From Roseateles sp. (GTDB lineage Bacteria > Pseudomonadota > Gammaproteobacteria > Burkholderiales > Burkholderiaceae_C), in contig JAEUPJ010000091.1 in the NCBI GenBank assembly GCA_016790285.1, positions 1 through 64,000 of the forward strand: a stretch of DNA of 64,000 bases, read 5' to 3'. This document shows, in pieces, positions 33,431 through 41,983 of the stretch; position 1 is the first letter of the stretch; each line of letters opens with the position of its first letter. The position numbers and the translations under genes were made by a program. The notes beneath the pieces were generated by a model. That model worked only from the letters and a program-made list of their open reading frames with translations. It was not told the origin of the DNA and did no database searches.

Positions 33431-33455
33431 AATGGCGGGCTTCCTGCCCGCCATT
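33431..33455. other. Perfect 10-bp stem-loop directly before a start codon
   Basis: AATGGCGGGC (33431-33440), loop TTCCT, GCCCGCCATT (33446-33455). It lies 21 bp after the lipoprotein gene stop and 3 bp before the next ATG (33459). No T-run follows. It could be a terminator without a tail, an mRNA end protector, or a structure that hides the downstream ribosome-binding region. Confidence 0.6.
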
Positions 33456-33458
33456 GCC

Positions 33459-33944
33459 ATGTCTGAAATCGACTCCGACCCCATTTTTGAAGCGCGCCTG
33501 TGGCGCGACAACGGCTGGACCGCCCAGGTCATCAAGAACGAAGACGATGAAGGCTGGGCGGTGGCCATGTTCAAGGCGGGCGAAAGCGAGCCGGCGCTCG
33601 TCGGCCCCTGGACGATGGGGCGCGACAAGAAGAACCCCAAGCCGCTGGACGTCAATGCGTTCAACACGCTGGTCAAGACGGCCTCCGAGGTCATCCGCCG
33701 GCACGAGCAGCAGCTGCACGCACAGCTGAACAAGGCGCTGTACGTCGCCCGCGAGGGCAACTGGCTGAAGATCTCGCTGGAGATCGTGCCGGCCGAAGAC
33801 GACCCCTACGCCTGGCTGCGCGCCCACGACGCCGCGGGCGAGCAGCTGGCGCAGGTCAAGGTCTCCGCCGGTTTCCGGCTCAGCCAGAGCGCCGCCGAAA
33901 GCTGGGTCGACGGCGGCTTCGAACGCCCCGCCGGGCGGGACTGA
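33459..33944 (+). CDS. Conserved hypothetical protein
   Basis: A 161 aa soluble protein with no motif I recognise. The N-terminus MSEIDSDPIFEARLWRDNGW is followed by DEGWAVAMFKAGESEPALVGPWTMGRDKKNPKPLD, a helix (AFNTLVKTASEVIRRHEQQLHAQLNK) and a C-terminal beta domain with VSAGFRLSQSAAESWVDGGF. An in-frame ATG at 33432 would add nine residues encoded by the hairpin; ATG 33459 gives the more natural N-terminus. It is convergent with the nitrilase-like gene, with a 1-bp gap. Confidence 0.7.
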   Translation: MSEIDSDPIFEARLWRDNGWTAQVIKNEDDEGWAVAMFKAGESEPALVGPWTMGRDKKNPKPLDVNAFNTLVKTASEVIRRHEQQLHAQLNKALYVAREGNWLKISLEIVPAEDDPYAWLRAHDAAGEQLAQVKVSAGFRLSQSAAESWVDGGFERPAGRD

Positions 33945-33945
33945 C

Positions 33946-34698
33946 TCAGGCGAGCTCCACCACCACCAGCGCCGCCTCGTCGCGCGGCAGCGCCTGCATC
34001 CGGGCGCCGTCCGGCGCGATGACGACGCTGCCTCCAAAACCCTGCGGCCCCGGCAGGTTCAGGCCCTCGGGCCAGTTGCTTTGCACCACCCATGCCCCGA
34101 GCGCCATGGCCAGCCTGCGCGCACCGGCGCGGTAGGCCTCGCACAGCGCCGCCTGCTCGGCGTCGGACTCCCCGATGTAGCTGGGCCAGAAGATCACGCG
34201 CGGGCCCGCCTCGCCCGCACCACCTGCAAGCTCGGCGAGCAGGGCATCCACGTCCAGCATCTCGCGGCACAGCACCGACGTGACCTGCAGCCCCGCCAGC
34301 GAAGTCCAGCCGCGGGCGCCGCCCGCCGCAAAAAAAGTCGCCTCGCTCGGCGTGAGCCCGCGCTTGTGCACCCGGCCGACCTCCCGGCCCTGCGCATCGA
34401 TGTAAACGTGGCTGTTGAACACCGCGCCGTCCGCCGTGACCGTCGGCAGGCCCACAGCCGCGGCCACCCCGAGCCGGCCACACGCCGCACGCAACTGCGC
34501 CTCGGCATCGGCCAGGGCCGTCGCATCGACGAGTTCAGGCAACCGGCGGTGAAACCCCGTCACTGCCAACTCCGTGCACACACAGCCGGCGGCCCCCGCA
34601 GCCGCCGCCGCGTCCAGCGCCGCCAGCGTCTCGCCGAGGTTGCCCGCCAGCGTCCAGTGCATGCGCGGCTGGGCGATGGCCCAGCGCGGCGCCGTCAC
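33946..34698 (-). CDS. Carbon-nitrogen hydrolase (nitrilase superfamily)
   Basis: A 250 aa amidase-like enzyme. The catalytic triad can be read: Glu in CTELAVTGF, Lys in GRVHKRGLTP and Cys in TSVLCREML. The substrate is unknown; relatives hydrolyse amides of small acids or act as omega-amidases. The GTG start at 34698 overlaps the stop of the upstream reductase gene (GTGA). It is the last gene of a three-gene overlapping unit. Confidence 0.85.
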   Translation of the reverse strand: MTAPRWAIAQPRMHWTLAGNLGETLAALDAAAAAGAAGCVCTELAVTGFHRRLPELVDATALADAEAQLRAACGRLGVAAAVGLPTVTADGAVFNSHVYIDAQGREVGRVHKRGLTPSEATFFAAGGARGWTSLAGLQVTSVLCREMLDVDALLAELAGGAGEAGPRVIFWPSYIGESDAEQAALCEAYRAGARRLAMALGAWVVQSNWPEGLNLPGPQGFGGSVVIAPDGARMQALPRDEAALVVVELA

Positions 34699-35927
34699 GC
34701 AGCGATCTCGAAGGTCAGCCCGGCCCGCGCATGCAGGCGGCGTACCAGAGCCAGGCCCATGGCGCTGCCCGGGGTCCAGACACCGCCCGGCGTGGCCGCG
34801 CGGTCCACGTCACGCAGCAGGCACAGCGCCGCTTCGCTGATGAGTTTGCAGGTCGAGCCGTAGCCCGGGTCCCGGTCGCCCTTGACGACGGCCCGCAGCG
34901 TCTGCCCGCCCGCTGCCTTCCCCGTGAACCACACCTCGTAGCGCCCGGCCTCGCGCGCCGCTGCATTCGGCCCGTCGCCCGGCTGCGTCAGCACGAAGCG
35001 GCGCAGCAGCGCCCGCGTCGGCGTGAAGCCCAGCGCCAGGTTCTGCAACTTGGTGAAGCGCGCGAGTGCATGGGCCTTCTTGCGCCCCTTGTCGCCCTGA
35101 CCCGGCTTGCCGGTGAGCATCTTCTCGCTGTAGATGAAGCCCTCGCCCCAGGGGTGGCCCCGCAGCGCGTTGCTGCGGTGCACGTTCTTCGTGTTGATGG
35201 TGGCCATCACGAAAGGGCCGGTCCAGGCGTCCGCCCAGTCGTCGAAATCGGCGCCCTGGTCGCCAGGCTGCTTGGGGCCCTTGAAGCCACCCGACAGCGA
35301 GAACGGGTTGACCATCACCTTGATCAGCCCCGGCTCACGACGAATGGCCTCGATGGTCTCCATCATGCTGGCCAGCGTGCCGCCCGACGCCCCGCCCTTG
35401 AGCCGCGCCACGCGGCCTCGCACCTCGGCCAGGGGCGCGCCGAAGCGCGCCTGAGCCTCGGCCTGCAGGTAGACCACGCCGAGGTCGAAGGGAATGGAGT
35501 CGAAGCCGCAGGAGAACACGATGCGCGCGCCGCTCTGGCGGGCCAGCGGCGTGAGCTTGTCGATCATGCGCGCCATCCACAGCGGTTCGCCGCAGAGGTC
35601 GACGTAGTCCGTGCCAGCCTCGGCGCAGGCCGTCGCCAGCGGCTCGCCGTGCAGCTGGTAGGGGCCGACGGTCGTGATGACGACCTTCGTGCGCGCGACC
35701 AGCGCCTTCAGCGACGCCGCGTCAGCCGCATCGGCCTTGAGCAGCGCGACGGACGGCGGCAGGTGCAGCGCATCGCGCACCTGGCCGAGCTTGTCCAGGC
35801 TGCGCCCGGCGATGGCCCAGCGGGCCCCGTCGGCGCCGCTCAGGTGCAGGTACTCGGCCACCAACCGGCCGGTGAAGCCGGTGGCGCCGAAGACGACGAG
35901 ATCGAACTCCCGGGCGTCGCGGCTCAT
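34695..35927 (-). CDS. Saccharopine dehydrogenase NADP-binding domain oxidoreductase
   Basis: A 410 aa protein. The N-terminal Rossmann fold begins FDLVVFGATGFTGRLVAEYL and contains TVGPYQLHGEPLATACAEAG and YVDLCGEP. The C-terminal half (SGGTLASMMETIEAIRREP, then GHPWGEGFIYSEKML) matches the group that includes mycobacterial trans-acting enoyl reductases and eukaryotic SCCPDH. It is therefore more likely to reduce a lipid-type enoyl or keto group than to act on saccharopine. It overlaps both neighbours by 4 bp (ATGA upstream, GTGA downstream). The last domain has a hydrophobic stretch consistent with membrane contact. Confidence 0.85.
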   Translation of the reverse strand: MSRDAREFDLVVFGATGFTGRLVAEYLHLSGADGARWAIAGRSLDKLGQVRDALHLPPSVALLKADAADAASLKALVARTKVVITTVGPYQLHGEPLATACAEAGTDYVDLCGEPLWMARMIDKLTPLARQSGARIVFSCGFDSIPFDLGVVYLQAEAQARFGAPLAEVRGRVARLKGGASGGTLASMMETIEAIRREPGLIKVMVNPFSLSGGFKGPKQPGDQGADFDDWADAWTGPFVMATINTKNVHRSNALRGHPWGEGFIYSEKMLTGKPGQGDKGRKKAHALARFTKLQNLALGFTPTRALLRRFVLTQPGDGPNAAAREAGRYEVWFTGKAAGGQTLRAVVKGDRDPGYGSTCKLISEAALCLLRDVDRAATPGGVWTPGSAMGLALVRRLHARAGLTFEIAA

Positions 35928-36469
35928 TCGGCCCTCCCCTTCATGGCCAGCCAGTCGCTGCGCAGCAGGCTCAGCGCATGGCAGTCGACGTACTCGCCCG
36001 CGACGAACACGATGCCGCGCTGGATGCCCTCGTGCTTGAAGCCGCACTTCTCGGCCACGCGCCGCGAGGCATGGTTGTGCACCGACATGCCGCACGACAG
36101 CCGGTTCACCGGCCAGTTCTCGAACAGGTAGTCCACCAGCAGGCCGGCGGCCTCGGTGGCCAGGCCTTGGCCGCGCATGGACACGTCGGCCAGCGTCCAG
36201 CCGATCTCGCGGGCGGTGGTGTAGCGCGCCGCCGCGAAGTGCACGACGCTGCCGATGACGCTGTCGTCCAGCAGGTGGCAGATCAGCAGCCGCTCGGCGT
36301 CCTCGTTGGCGAAGCCGTTGTCCTTCCAGCGCTGCTCGATCGCGTGGGGCGTGGTCATGCGCGAGCCCATGAACGGCCCCTGCACCTGCGGGTCGCTCAC
36401 CGTGCGCTTGAGCCAGGGCAGGTCTTCTTCGGTCACGTAGCGCAGGCCGACGCGTTGTCCTCTGAGCAT
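35924..36469 (-). CDS. GNAT family N-acetyltransferase (RimJ/RimL-like)
   Basis: A 181 aa acetyltransferase. It opens MLRGQRVGLRYVTEEDLPWL. The acetyl-CoA binding motif is DVSMRGQGLATEAAGLLVDYLF (motif A, R/Q-x-x-G-x-A), followed by LSCGMSVHNHASRRVAEKCGFKHEG. The order and spacing are those of the RimJ/RimL group that acetylates protein N-termini or small amines. It opens a three-gene overlapping unit on the minus strand. The ATG 36469 has a weak ribosome-binding site. Target unknown. Confidence 0.88.
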   Translation of the reverse strand: MLRGQRVGLRYVTEEDLPWLKRTVSDPQVQGPFMGSRMTTPHAIEQRWKDNGFANEDAERLLICHLLDDSVIGSVVHFAAARYTTAREIGWTLADVSMRGQGLATEAAGLLVDYLFENWPVNRLSCGMSVHNHASRRVAEKCGFKHEGIQRGIVFVAGEYVDCHALSLLRSDWLAMKGRAE

Positions 36470-36487
36470 GCAGTGGTTCCTTGAACG

Positions 36488-36510
36488 AAAAAGCCCGGCC
36501 GAAGCCGGGC
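36488..36510 (-). terminator. Rho-independent terminator of the acyl-CoA reductase gene
   Basis: On the minus strand a 7-bp stem (GCCCGGC, tetraloop TTCG, GCCGGGC) is followed by TTTTTCG. It lies 20 bp after the stop codon at 36531 and ahead of the GNAT gene. Confidence 0.85.
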
Positions 36511-36530
36511 CGGATGCAGAGTGTGCCTCG

Positions 36531-38522
36531 TCAGAAGTGAATGCCGCGCATCATCTGCTGCAGCGCGATCGCCTCGGGCGACAGGCCGCCCTTGCCCTTC
36601 TCGCCCTTGGCCGCGTCGCTGTCCGGGAACATGCGGAAGGTCGTGTTCATGACGATCTGCGCGATGCGCGGCGCCGCGGCGTGCAGCAGCTCGCCCGAGA
36701 TGCCCAGACGCGTGGCGATGCGCACCGGCTTGCTGATGCAGGCCTGCGCGATCATGTCGCCGGCCTCCTCCGGCGACAGCGTCGGCACGTTGTTGTAGAT
36801 CTTGGTAGGCGCGATCATCGGCGTGCGCACCAGCGGCATGTTGATGGTGGTGAAGGTGATGCCGGTGTCCGCGAACTCGCTGGAGGCGCAGCGCGTCCAG
36901 GCGTCCAGCGCGGCCTTGGAGGCCACGTAGGCGCTGAAGCGCGGCGCGTTCGTCAGCACGCCGATGGAGCTGATGTTCACCACATGGCCGCGGCGCTTGG
37001 CCACCATGCCGGGCAGCAGGCCCATGGTCACGCGCAGGCAGCCGAAGTAGTTGAGGTCCATCGTCCGCTGGAAGTCGTGGAAGCGGTCGTAGCTGCTCTC
37101 GATGGCGCGGCGGATGGAGCGGCCGGCGTTGTTGATGAGGAAATCCACGCCGCCGAAGTTGGTCGTGCACCACTCGATCAGCGACGCGCAACCTTCCTCG
37201 TCGGCGATGTCGCAGGCAAAGGCGTGGATCTGGGCGTTCTTGCCAGCCTTGTCCTTGATCTCCTTGACGGCCTCGTCGAGCTTGATCTGGTCGCGTGCAC
37301 AGATCAGCGTGATGGCGCCCGCCTCGGCGAACTTGGTGGCTGCCGCCAGGCCGATGCCCGACGAGCCGCCGGTGACGAGCACCACCTTGCCGCCGGTCGC
37401 GCCGCGCAGGCTGCGGTCGATGAAGAGGTCGGGGTCGAGATGACGCTCCCAGTAGTCCCACAGACGCCAGGCGTAGTCGTTCAGGTCGGGGCAGGCGATG
37501 CCCGAGCCCTTGAGCGCGGCCTCGGTGTCACGGCAGTCGAAGCGCGTGGGGTAGTTGATGAAGGTGAACATGTCCTCGGGCAGGCCGAGGTCCTTCATGA
37601 CGGCGTTGCGGATGCGGCGCACCGGCGCCAGCGCCATCAGGCCCTTCTTGACGCTCTTGGGGATGAAGCCCATCAACGCGGCGTTGATGAAGAGGTTCAT
37701 CTTGGGCGCGTGCGCAGCCTTGCTGAAGATGTCCAGCACGTCGCCGACGCGGTAGCCCTTCGGGTCCACGAGGTGGTAGCAGCCCTGGCCCTTGGTGACC
37801 TTGTGCGAGATGTGGTCGAGCGCGTTGACGACGAAGTCCACCGGCACGATGTTGATGCGGCCACCCTCCAGGCCGATGCTGGGCATCCAGGGCGGCAGGA
37901 TCTGGCGCATGCGCTGGATCAGCTTGAAGAAGTAGTAAGGCCCGTCGATCTTGTCCATCTCGCCGGTGGTGGAGTCGCCCACCACGAGCGCGGGGCGGTA
38001 GACCGTCCAGGGCCGCTTGCACTCCTTGCGCACGATCTTCTCGCTCTCGTGCTTGGTCATGAAGTACGGGTGGTCGAGGTTCTCGGCCTCGTCGAACATG
38101 TCCTCGCGGAACACGCCTTCGTACAGGCCCGCCGCGGCGATGGAGCTCACGTGGTGCACATGACCCGCGTCGATCGCCTGCGCGAACTCGACCATGCTGC
38201 GGGTGCCCTCGATGTTCACGGCCACCTGCGAGTCTTCATCAGCGCCGAGGTCGTACACGGCGGCCAGGTGGTAGAGGTGGTCGATCTGGCCCTTCAGGCT
38301 CTTGATGACGTCGCTGGCCACGCCGAGCTTCTTGCTCGTGAGGTCGCCGTAGATGGGAATCGCCCGCGTCTTGCTGACGCCCCAGTAGGCCAGCAGGTCC
38401 GGCAGCTTGCCCGCGCTTTCCTCGCGCATCAGGAAGTAGACCGTGCTGCCGCGGCGGGCCAGCAGCTTCTTGACGAGCCGCTTGCCGATGAATCCGGTGG
38501 CGCCAGTGACGAAATACTGCAT
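36531..38522 (-). CDS. Two-domain fatty acyl-CoA reductase (alcohol-forming type)
   Basis: A 663 aa fusion of two SDR domains. The first is an extended SDR (MQYFVTGATGFIGKRLVKKL, HLYHLAAVYDLGADED, HHVSSIAAAGLYEG, catalytic-type YFMTKHESEKIVRKE). The second is a classical SDR from about residue 372 (VVLVTGGSSGIGLAAATKFA, NNAGRSIRRAI, INMPLVRTPMIAPTKIYNN with YVASKAALDAW). From memory the length, order and many segments match the Marinobacter fatty acyl-CoA reductase of ~661 aa that turns acyl-CoA into fatty alcohol using NADPH. Candidate role: fatty alcohol or wax ester formation. AGGAGA precedes ATG 38522. The gene is divergent from the phasin gene. Confidence 0.87.
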   Translation of the reverse strand: MQYFVTGATGFIGKRLVKKLLARRGSTVYFLMREESAGKLPDLLAYWGVSKTRAIPIYGDLTSKKLGVASDVIKSLKGQIDHLYHLAAVYDLGADEDSQVAVNIEGTRSMVEFAQAIDAGHVHHVSSIAAAGLYEGVFREDMFDEAENLDHPYFMTKHESEKIVRKECKRPWTVYRPALVVGDSTTGEMDKIDGPYYFFKLIQRMRQILPPWMPSIGLEGGRINIVPVDFVVNALDHISHKVTKGQGCYHLVDPKGYRVGDVLDIFSKAAHAPKMNLFINAALMGFIPKSVKKGLMALAPVRRIRNAVMKDLGLPEDMFTFINYPTRFDCRDTEAALKGSGIACPDLNDYAWRLWDYWERHLDPDLFIDRSLRGATGGKVVLVTGGSSGIGLAAATKFAEAGAITLICARDQIKLDEAVKEIKDKAGKNAQIHAFACDIADEEGCASLIEWCTTNFGGVDFLINNAGRSIRRAIESSYDRFHDFQRTMDLNYFGCLRVTMGLLPGMVAKRRGHVVNISSIGVLTNAPRFSAYVASKAALDAWTRCASSEFADTGITFTTINMPLVRTPMIAPTKIYNNVPTLSPEEAGDMIAQACISKPVRIATRLGISGELLHAAAPRIAQIVMNTTFRMFPDSDAAKGEKGKGGLSPEAIALQQMMRGIHF

Positions 38523-38710
38523 GCGGGTCTCCTGCTTGTTGAGGTTGTCAGGTCGATTCTTCACCAGGGTTTCAGCGCGCCCGGTGGGCACTTTCCCCAG
38601 GAAATGACGGAGCCTAGCGTAGAGCGCCCACACTAGGAATCGGCGTGCCATGCCGAAGTGCGCCCGCTACAGTCCCGTCAGCAATTCGCTCAACTGCAAG
38701 GACACTCCCC

Positions 38711-39451
38711 ATGGTCAAGAAGCTCCAGAAGATGGCAGACAAGAAGAAGGCTGCGGCCGCCACCGGCTTCCCGGCCGGCCTGCTCGACAGCGCAATGGCA
38801 CACAACGTCAAGGACAGCGCCCAGCAGATCTGGGCCGCCGGTCTCGCCTCCTTCGCCAAGGCCCAGGGCGAAGGCTCCAAGGTCTTCGAGGCCCTCGTCT
38901 CGGAAGGACTCAAATTGCAGAAGAAGACCCAATCCGCCGCTGAAGAAAAGCTCAGCGCCGTCGCCACCAAGGTCAGCGGCATGGCCGGTGATGTCGGCTC
39001 CAAGGCCGGCCAGCACTGGGACAAGCTGGAATCCATCTTCGAGCAACGCGTCGCCAAGGCCCTGAAGAGCCTGGGCGTGCCGTCCGCCGGTGATGTCGAG
39101 AGCCTGATCAAGCGCATCGACGCCCTGGCCGTGTCGGCCGGCCTCAAGAAGGCCACGCCCGCCAAGGCGGCCAAGAAGGCCGTCGTCAAGAAGGCGGCTG
39201 CCGTGAAGAAGGCCGTGGCCAAGAAGGCCCCGGCTGCCAAGAAGGCCGTTGCCAAGGCTGCCGCCCCCGTGAAGGCAGCCGTCAAGACCGTCGCCAAGAA
39301 GGCCGCCCCGGCCAAGAAGGCGGCTGCCACACCCGCCAAGAAGGCCGCCGCCACCCCGGCGAAGAAGGCAGCTCCCGCCAAGAAGGCCCCGGCCGCCAAG
39401 AAGGCCGCCCCCGCCGCCGCCCCGGCCACCGAGACCTCGGCCCAGGCCTGA
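38711..39451 (+). CDS. PhaF-like polyhydroxyalkanoate granule protein (phasin) with histone-like tail
   Basis: A 246 aa phasin. The first ~145 residues form the granule-binding helix (SAQQIWAAGLASFAKAQGEG, then WDKLESIFEQRVAKALKSLG and GVPSAGDVESLIKRIDAL), as in Pseudomonas PhaF/PhaI. From ~150 on, the tail is built of KKA/PAKKAA repeats like histone H1 and AlgP. In PhaF that tail binds DNA and spreads granules between daughter cells. The tail contains over 30 lysines. ATG 38711 was chosen because homologues start here. The patatin gene follows 26 bp later. Confidence 0.9.
   Translation: MVKKLQKMADKKKAAAATGFPAGLLDSAMAHNVKDSAQQIWAAGLASFAKAQGEGSKVFEALVSEGLKLQKKTQSAAEEKLSAVATKVSGMAGDVGSKAGQHWDKLESIFEQRVAKALKSLGVPSAGDVESLIKRIDALAVSAGLKKATPAKAAKKAVVKKAAAVKKAVAKKAPAAKKAVAKAAAPVKAAVKTVAKKAAPAKKAAATPAKKAAATPAKKAAPAKKAPAAKKAAPAAAPATETSAQA
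39160..39430 (+). repeat. Degenerate KKA/PAKKA-coding repeats inside the phasin gene
   Basis: Irregular repeats of AAGAAGGCC and GCCAAGAAGGCC encode the basic tail. Unit lengths vary and no block is perfectly conserved, as is usual for histone-like tails. The tract is prone to slippage in frame. Confidence 0.8.
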
Positions 39452-39477
39452 TCCCGTCTGACTGACCTTTCTGCACC

Positions 39478-40707
39478 ATGAGCCAACCACGCATCGGGTT
39501 GGCCCTGGCCGGCGGAGGCCCACTGGGCGCCATCTACGAAGTTGGCGCCCTTTGTGCTTTGGAGGAGGCCGTCGAGGGCCTGGACTTCACCGCCTGCGAT
39601 GGCTACATCGGCGTCAGCGCCGGCGGCTTCATGGCCGCTGGCCTGGCCAACGGCATGACGCCGCGCCAACTCTGCGCCGCCTTCATCGAGAACACCGCCG
39701 AGCCGCCGGACCGCTTCGACCCCGCCGAGCTGCTGCAGCCCGCCTGGACCGAATTCGGCCAGCGCCTGCGCCTGCTGCCCAGCCTGCTGCGTGACGCGGC
39801 GCGCGAGGTGCTGGTGGAAGGCCGCTCGGTACTGGGCGCCGTCGAGCGGCTGGGGCGCGTGCTGCCGACCGGGCTGCTGTCGAGCGACCGCTTCGGCGAG
39901 GCACTCGACCGCGTCTTCGCCCTGCCCGGGCGCAGCAACGACTTCCGCAAGCTCCGCCACCGCCTCATCCTCGTCGCGACCGACCTGGACAGCGGCGAGG
40001 CCATTCCCTTCGGCGCCGAGGGCTGGGACCACGTGCCCATCTCGCAGGCCGTGCAGGCCAGCGCCGCGCTGCCGGGCCTGTTCCCGCCCGTGGAGATCGA
40101 GGGCCGCTATTTCGTGGACGGCGCGCTCAAGAAGACGCTGCACGCCTCCGTGCTGCTGGACCGCGGCCTGGACCTGCTCATCTGCCTGAACCCGCTCGTG
40201 CCCTACGCCAGCAACCGCCTGTCCTCGCGCGACGCCCGCTCGCGCCGGGCCCGCAAGCTCGCCAGCCGCCTGGGCCGCGCGCCGCAGCCGCGCATCCACC
40301 GCCTGGTGGATGGCGGCCTGCCGCTGGTGCTGTCGCAGACCTTCCGCTCCCTCATCCACTCGCGCCTGGAGCTGGGCATCCGCGGCTACGAACTGAGCCA
40401 TCCGCAGACCGACATCGTGCTGTTCGAGCCCGACCCGCGCGACGCCGAGCTCTTCATGGCCAACACCTTCAGCTACCGCCAGCGCCGCCACCTCGCCGAG
40501 CACGCCTACCAGGCCACGCGCGAGCTGCTGCGCGAGCGTGCGGCCGACCTGGCGCCCAAGTTCGCGCGCGCCGGCCTGCGCCTGCGCGAGGACGTGCTGG
40601 CCAGCCGCGAGGCGCGCCTGCTGCCCGCACCGGGCGAGACGCGCATGCAGGAAGCCCTGCGCACGCTGCGCAGCACCCTCAGCGTGCTCGAGGCCCGCGC
40701 CCGCTAG
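39478..40707 (+). CDS. Patatin-like phospholipase
   Basis: A 409 aa serine lipase-like protein. The glycine-rich oxyanion motif is LALAGGGPLGAIYEVGAL, the nucleophile elbow is GVSAGGF (GxSxG) and the catalytic Asp is in YFVDGALK (DGA/G). Patatins hydrolyse acyl esters of glycerolipids; a few are PHA depolymerases. The C-terminal ~150 residues are basic and helical. It lies 26 bp after the phasin gene, so a role in mobilising stored lipid or PHA is plausible but unproven. It is convergent with ubiM, with a 4-bp overlap. Confidence 0.9.
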   Translation: MSQPRIGLALAGGGPLGAIYEVGALCALEEAVEGLDFTACDGYIGVSAGGFMAAGLANGMTPRQLCAAFIENTAEPPDRFDPAELLQPAWTEFGQRLRLLPSLLRDAAREVLVEGRSVLGAVERLGRVLPTGLLSSDRFGEALDRVFALPGRSNDFRKLRHRLILVATDLDSGEAIPFGAEGWDHVPISQAVQASAALPGLFPPVEIEGRYFVDGALKKTLHASVLLDRGLDLLICLNPLVPYASNRLSSRDARSRRARKLASRLGRAPQPRIHRLVDGGLPLVLSQTFRSLIHSRLELGIRGYELSHPQTDIVLFEPDPRDAELFMANTFSYRQRRHLAEHAYQATRELLRERAADLAPKFARAGLRLREDVLASREARLLPAPGETRMQEALRTLRSTLSVLEARAR

Positions 40708-41873
40708 GCATCGACCAGGCGGCGCGTGATGGCCGCCCGCAGCGGCGGCAGGTGGCGCGCCACATCGATCACGGCCCGGCGCAGCGCCAGCACCGGCGCA
40801 CGGTCGTCGGTGAAGAAGCGCACCAGCGCGTTCGTGCCGGCGTACAGCGGCCCCGCAGCACGCCGGTGCTCGGCTTCGAACGCCAGCAGCGCGTCCATCC
40901 CGCCCGGGTCACAGCCCGGCTCGAGCCGGCGCGACAGCGCCTCGATGCCGTAGAGCCCAAGGTTGTAGCCATGCGCCGTGACCGGGTGCATGCCCACCGC
41001 CGCGTCGCCGATCAGCGCCAGGCGCGGCGCCACGAAACGCTCGGCCCACACGGCCACGAGCGGGTACACGTGGCGGGCCCCGTCCACGCGCATCGGCCCG
41101 AGGCGCCCCTCGGCCGCGGCCTCGATGGCCAGCGCCAGCTCCACGTCATCCATCGCGGCCAGCCGCGGCAGTTCCGCATTGGCCACGGTCCACACGGCCG
41201 AGGTGCGCCGCCCCGTCTTGGGCAGCAGGGCCAGCGTGTGGCCGGCCAGGAAGCACTCCTGGGCCACGCCGTCGTGGTCGCGCTCGTGGGACATCGGCAC
41301 CAGCAGCGCGCTGCGACCGAAATCGTGGTGACACGCGCCGATGCCGGCCAGCCGGCGCAAGGGCGAGAAGCGGCTGTCGGCCGCCACGACGAGGGGCGCT
41401 GCGTGGCGCTCGCCGGCCCGCGTATCCACGCAGGCCGTGCCGTCCCGCCGCTCGAAGCCCACCACCACCTGCCCGCAGCGGATGTCGATGCCGCGCTGCT
41501 GCGCGCCGGCCCAGGCCGCGGCCCGCAACCGGTGGTTGGCGACCAGCCATCCCAGGTCCTGGCCACCGGCCTCGAAGGGCAGCGGCGTGCGCGAGCCGCT
41601 GGAGCGCACGCTGGCGCGGCGCAGCGGTGCGACGTCGCTCAGGCGCTGCCACAGGCCCAGCCGTTCCAGCAGGCGGCGCGAGCGGTGCGTGAGCGCGATC
41701 TCGCGCCCGTCATCGCCCGGCGCCGCCAGCGTGGCGGCATCGCCCTGCTCCAGCACGCGCACGGCCAGGCCGCGGTCGTGCAGGGCGCAGGCCAGGGCCA
41801 GGCCCGCCGGGCCGGCCCCGCAGATGAGGACCTGGGGCGGCGGCGGGGGTGAGGTGCGGGCGAGGGAATGCAT
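40704..41873 (-). CDS. ubiM: UbiM-type FAD-dependent ubiquinone hydroxylase
   Basis: A 389 aa class A flavin monooxygenase. The FAD motif is VLICGAGPAGLALACAL; the NAD/FAD motif GDAAVGMHPVTAHGYNLGL holds the second GD motif. EIALTHRSRRLLERLGLW, DLGWLVANHRLR and HVYPLVAVWAERFV match UbiM proteins such as the Neisseria enzyme, as I recall them. UbiM hydroxylates ring positions of the ubiquinone precursor. It is divergent from DUF393-coq7-ubiG, which also act in ubiquinone synthesis. ATG 41873 gives the standard N-terminus; an upstream 18-residue extension is unlikely. Confidence 0.88.
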   Translation of the reverse strand: MHSLARTSPPPPPQVLICGAGPAGLALACALHDRGLAVRVLEQGDAATLAAPGDDGREIALTHRSRRLLERLGLWQRLSDVAPLRRASVRSSGSRTPLPFEAGGQDLGWLVANHRLRAAAWAGAQQRGIDIRCGQVVVGFERRDGTACVDTRAGERHAAPLVVAADSRFSPLRRLAGIGACHHDFGRSALLVPMSHERDHDGVAQECFLAGHTLALLPKTGRRTSAVWTVANAELPRLAAMDDVELALAIEAAAEGRLGPMRVDGARHVYPLVAVWAERFVAPRLALIGDAAVGMHPVTAHGYNLGLYGIEALSRRLEPGCDPGGMDALLAFEAEHRRAAGPLYAGTNALVRFFTDDRAPVLALRRAVIDVARHLPPLRAAITRRLVDA

Positions 41874-41983
41874 GGCCGGGCAGCCTAGGCTCGGTACAGC
41901 GCGGGCGCCTTGACGCACGTCAGCCACAGCGCGCGATTCCCGACGGCGGTGTGGGGTTCCCCGCCTGCAGGCAGCATGTGGCC

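Noticed and set aside
39160-39430. Short repeated DNA units resembling a repeat array
   Set aside because: They are coding repeats of the phasin's Lys/Ala-rich tail with no regular spacers, so not a CRISPR.
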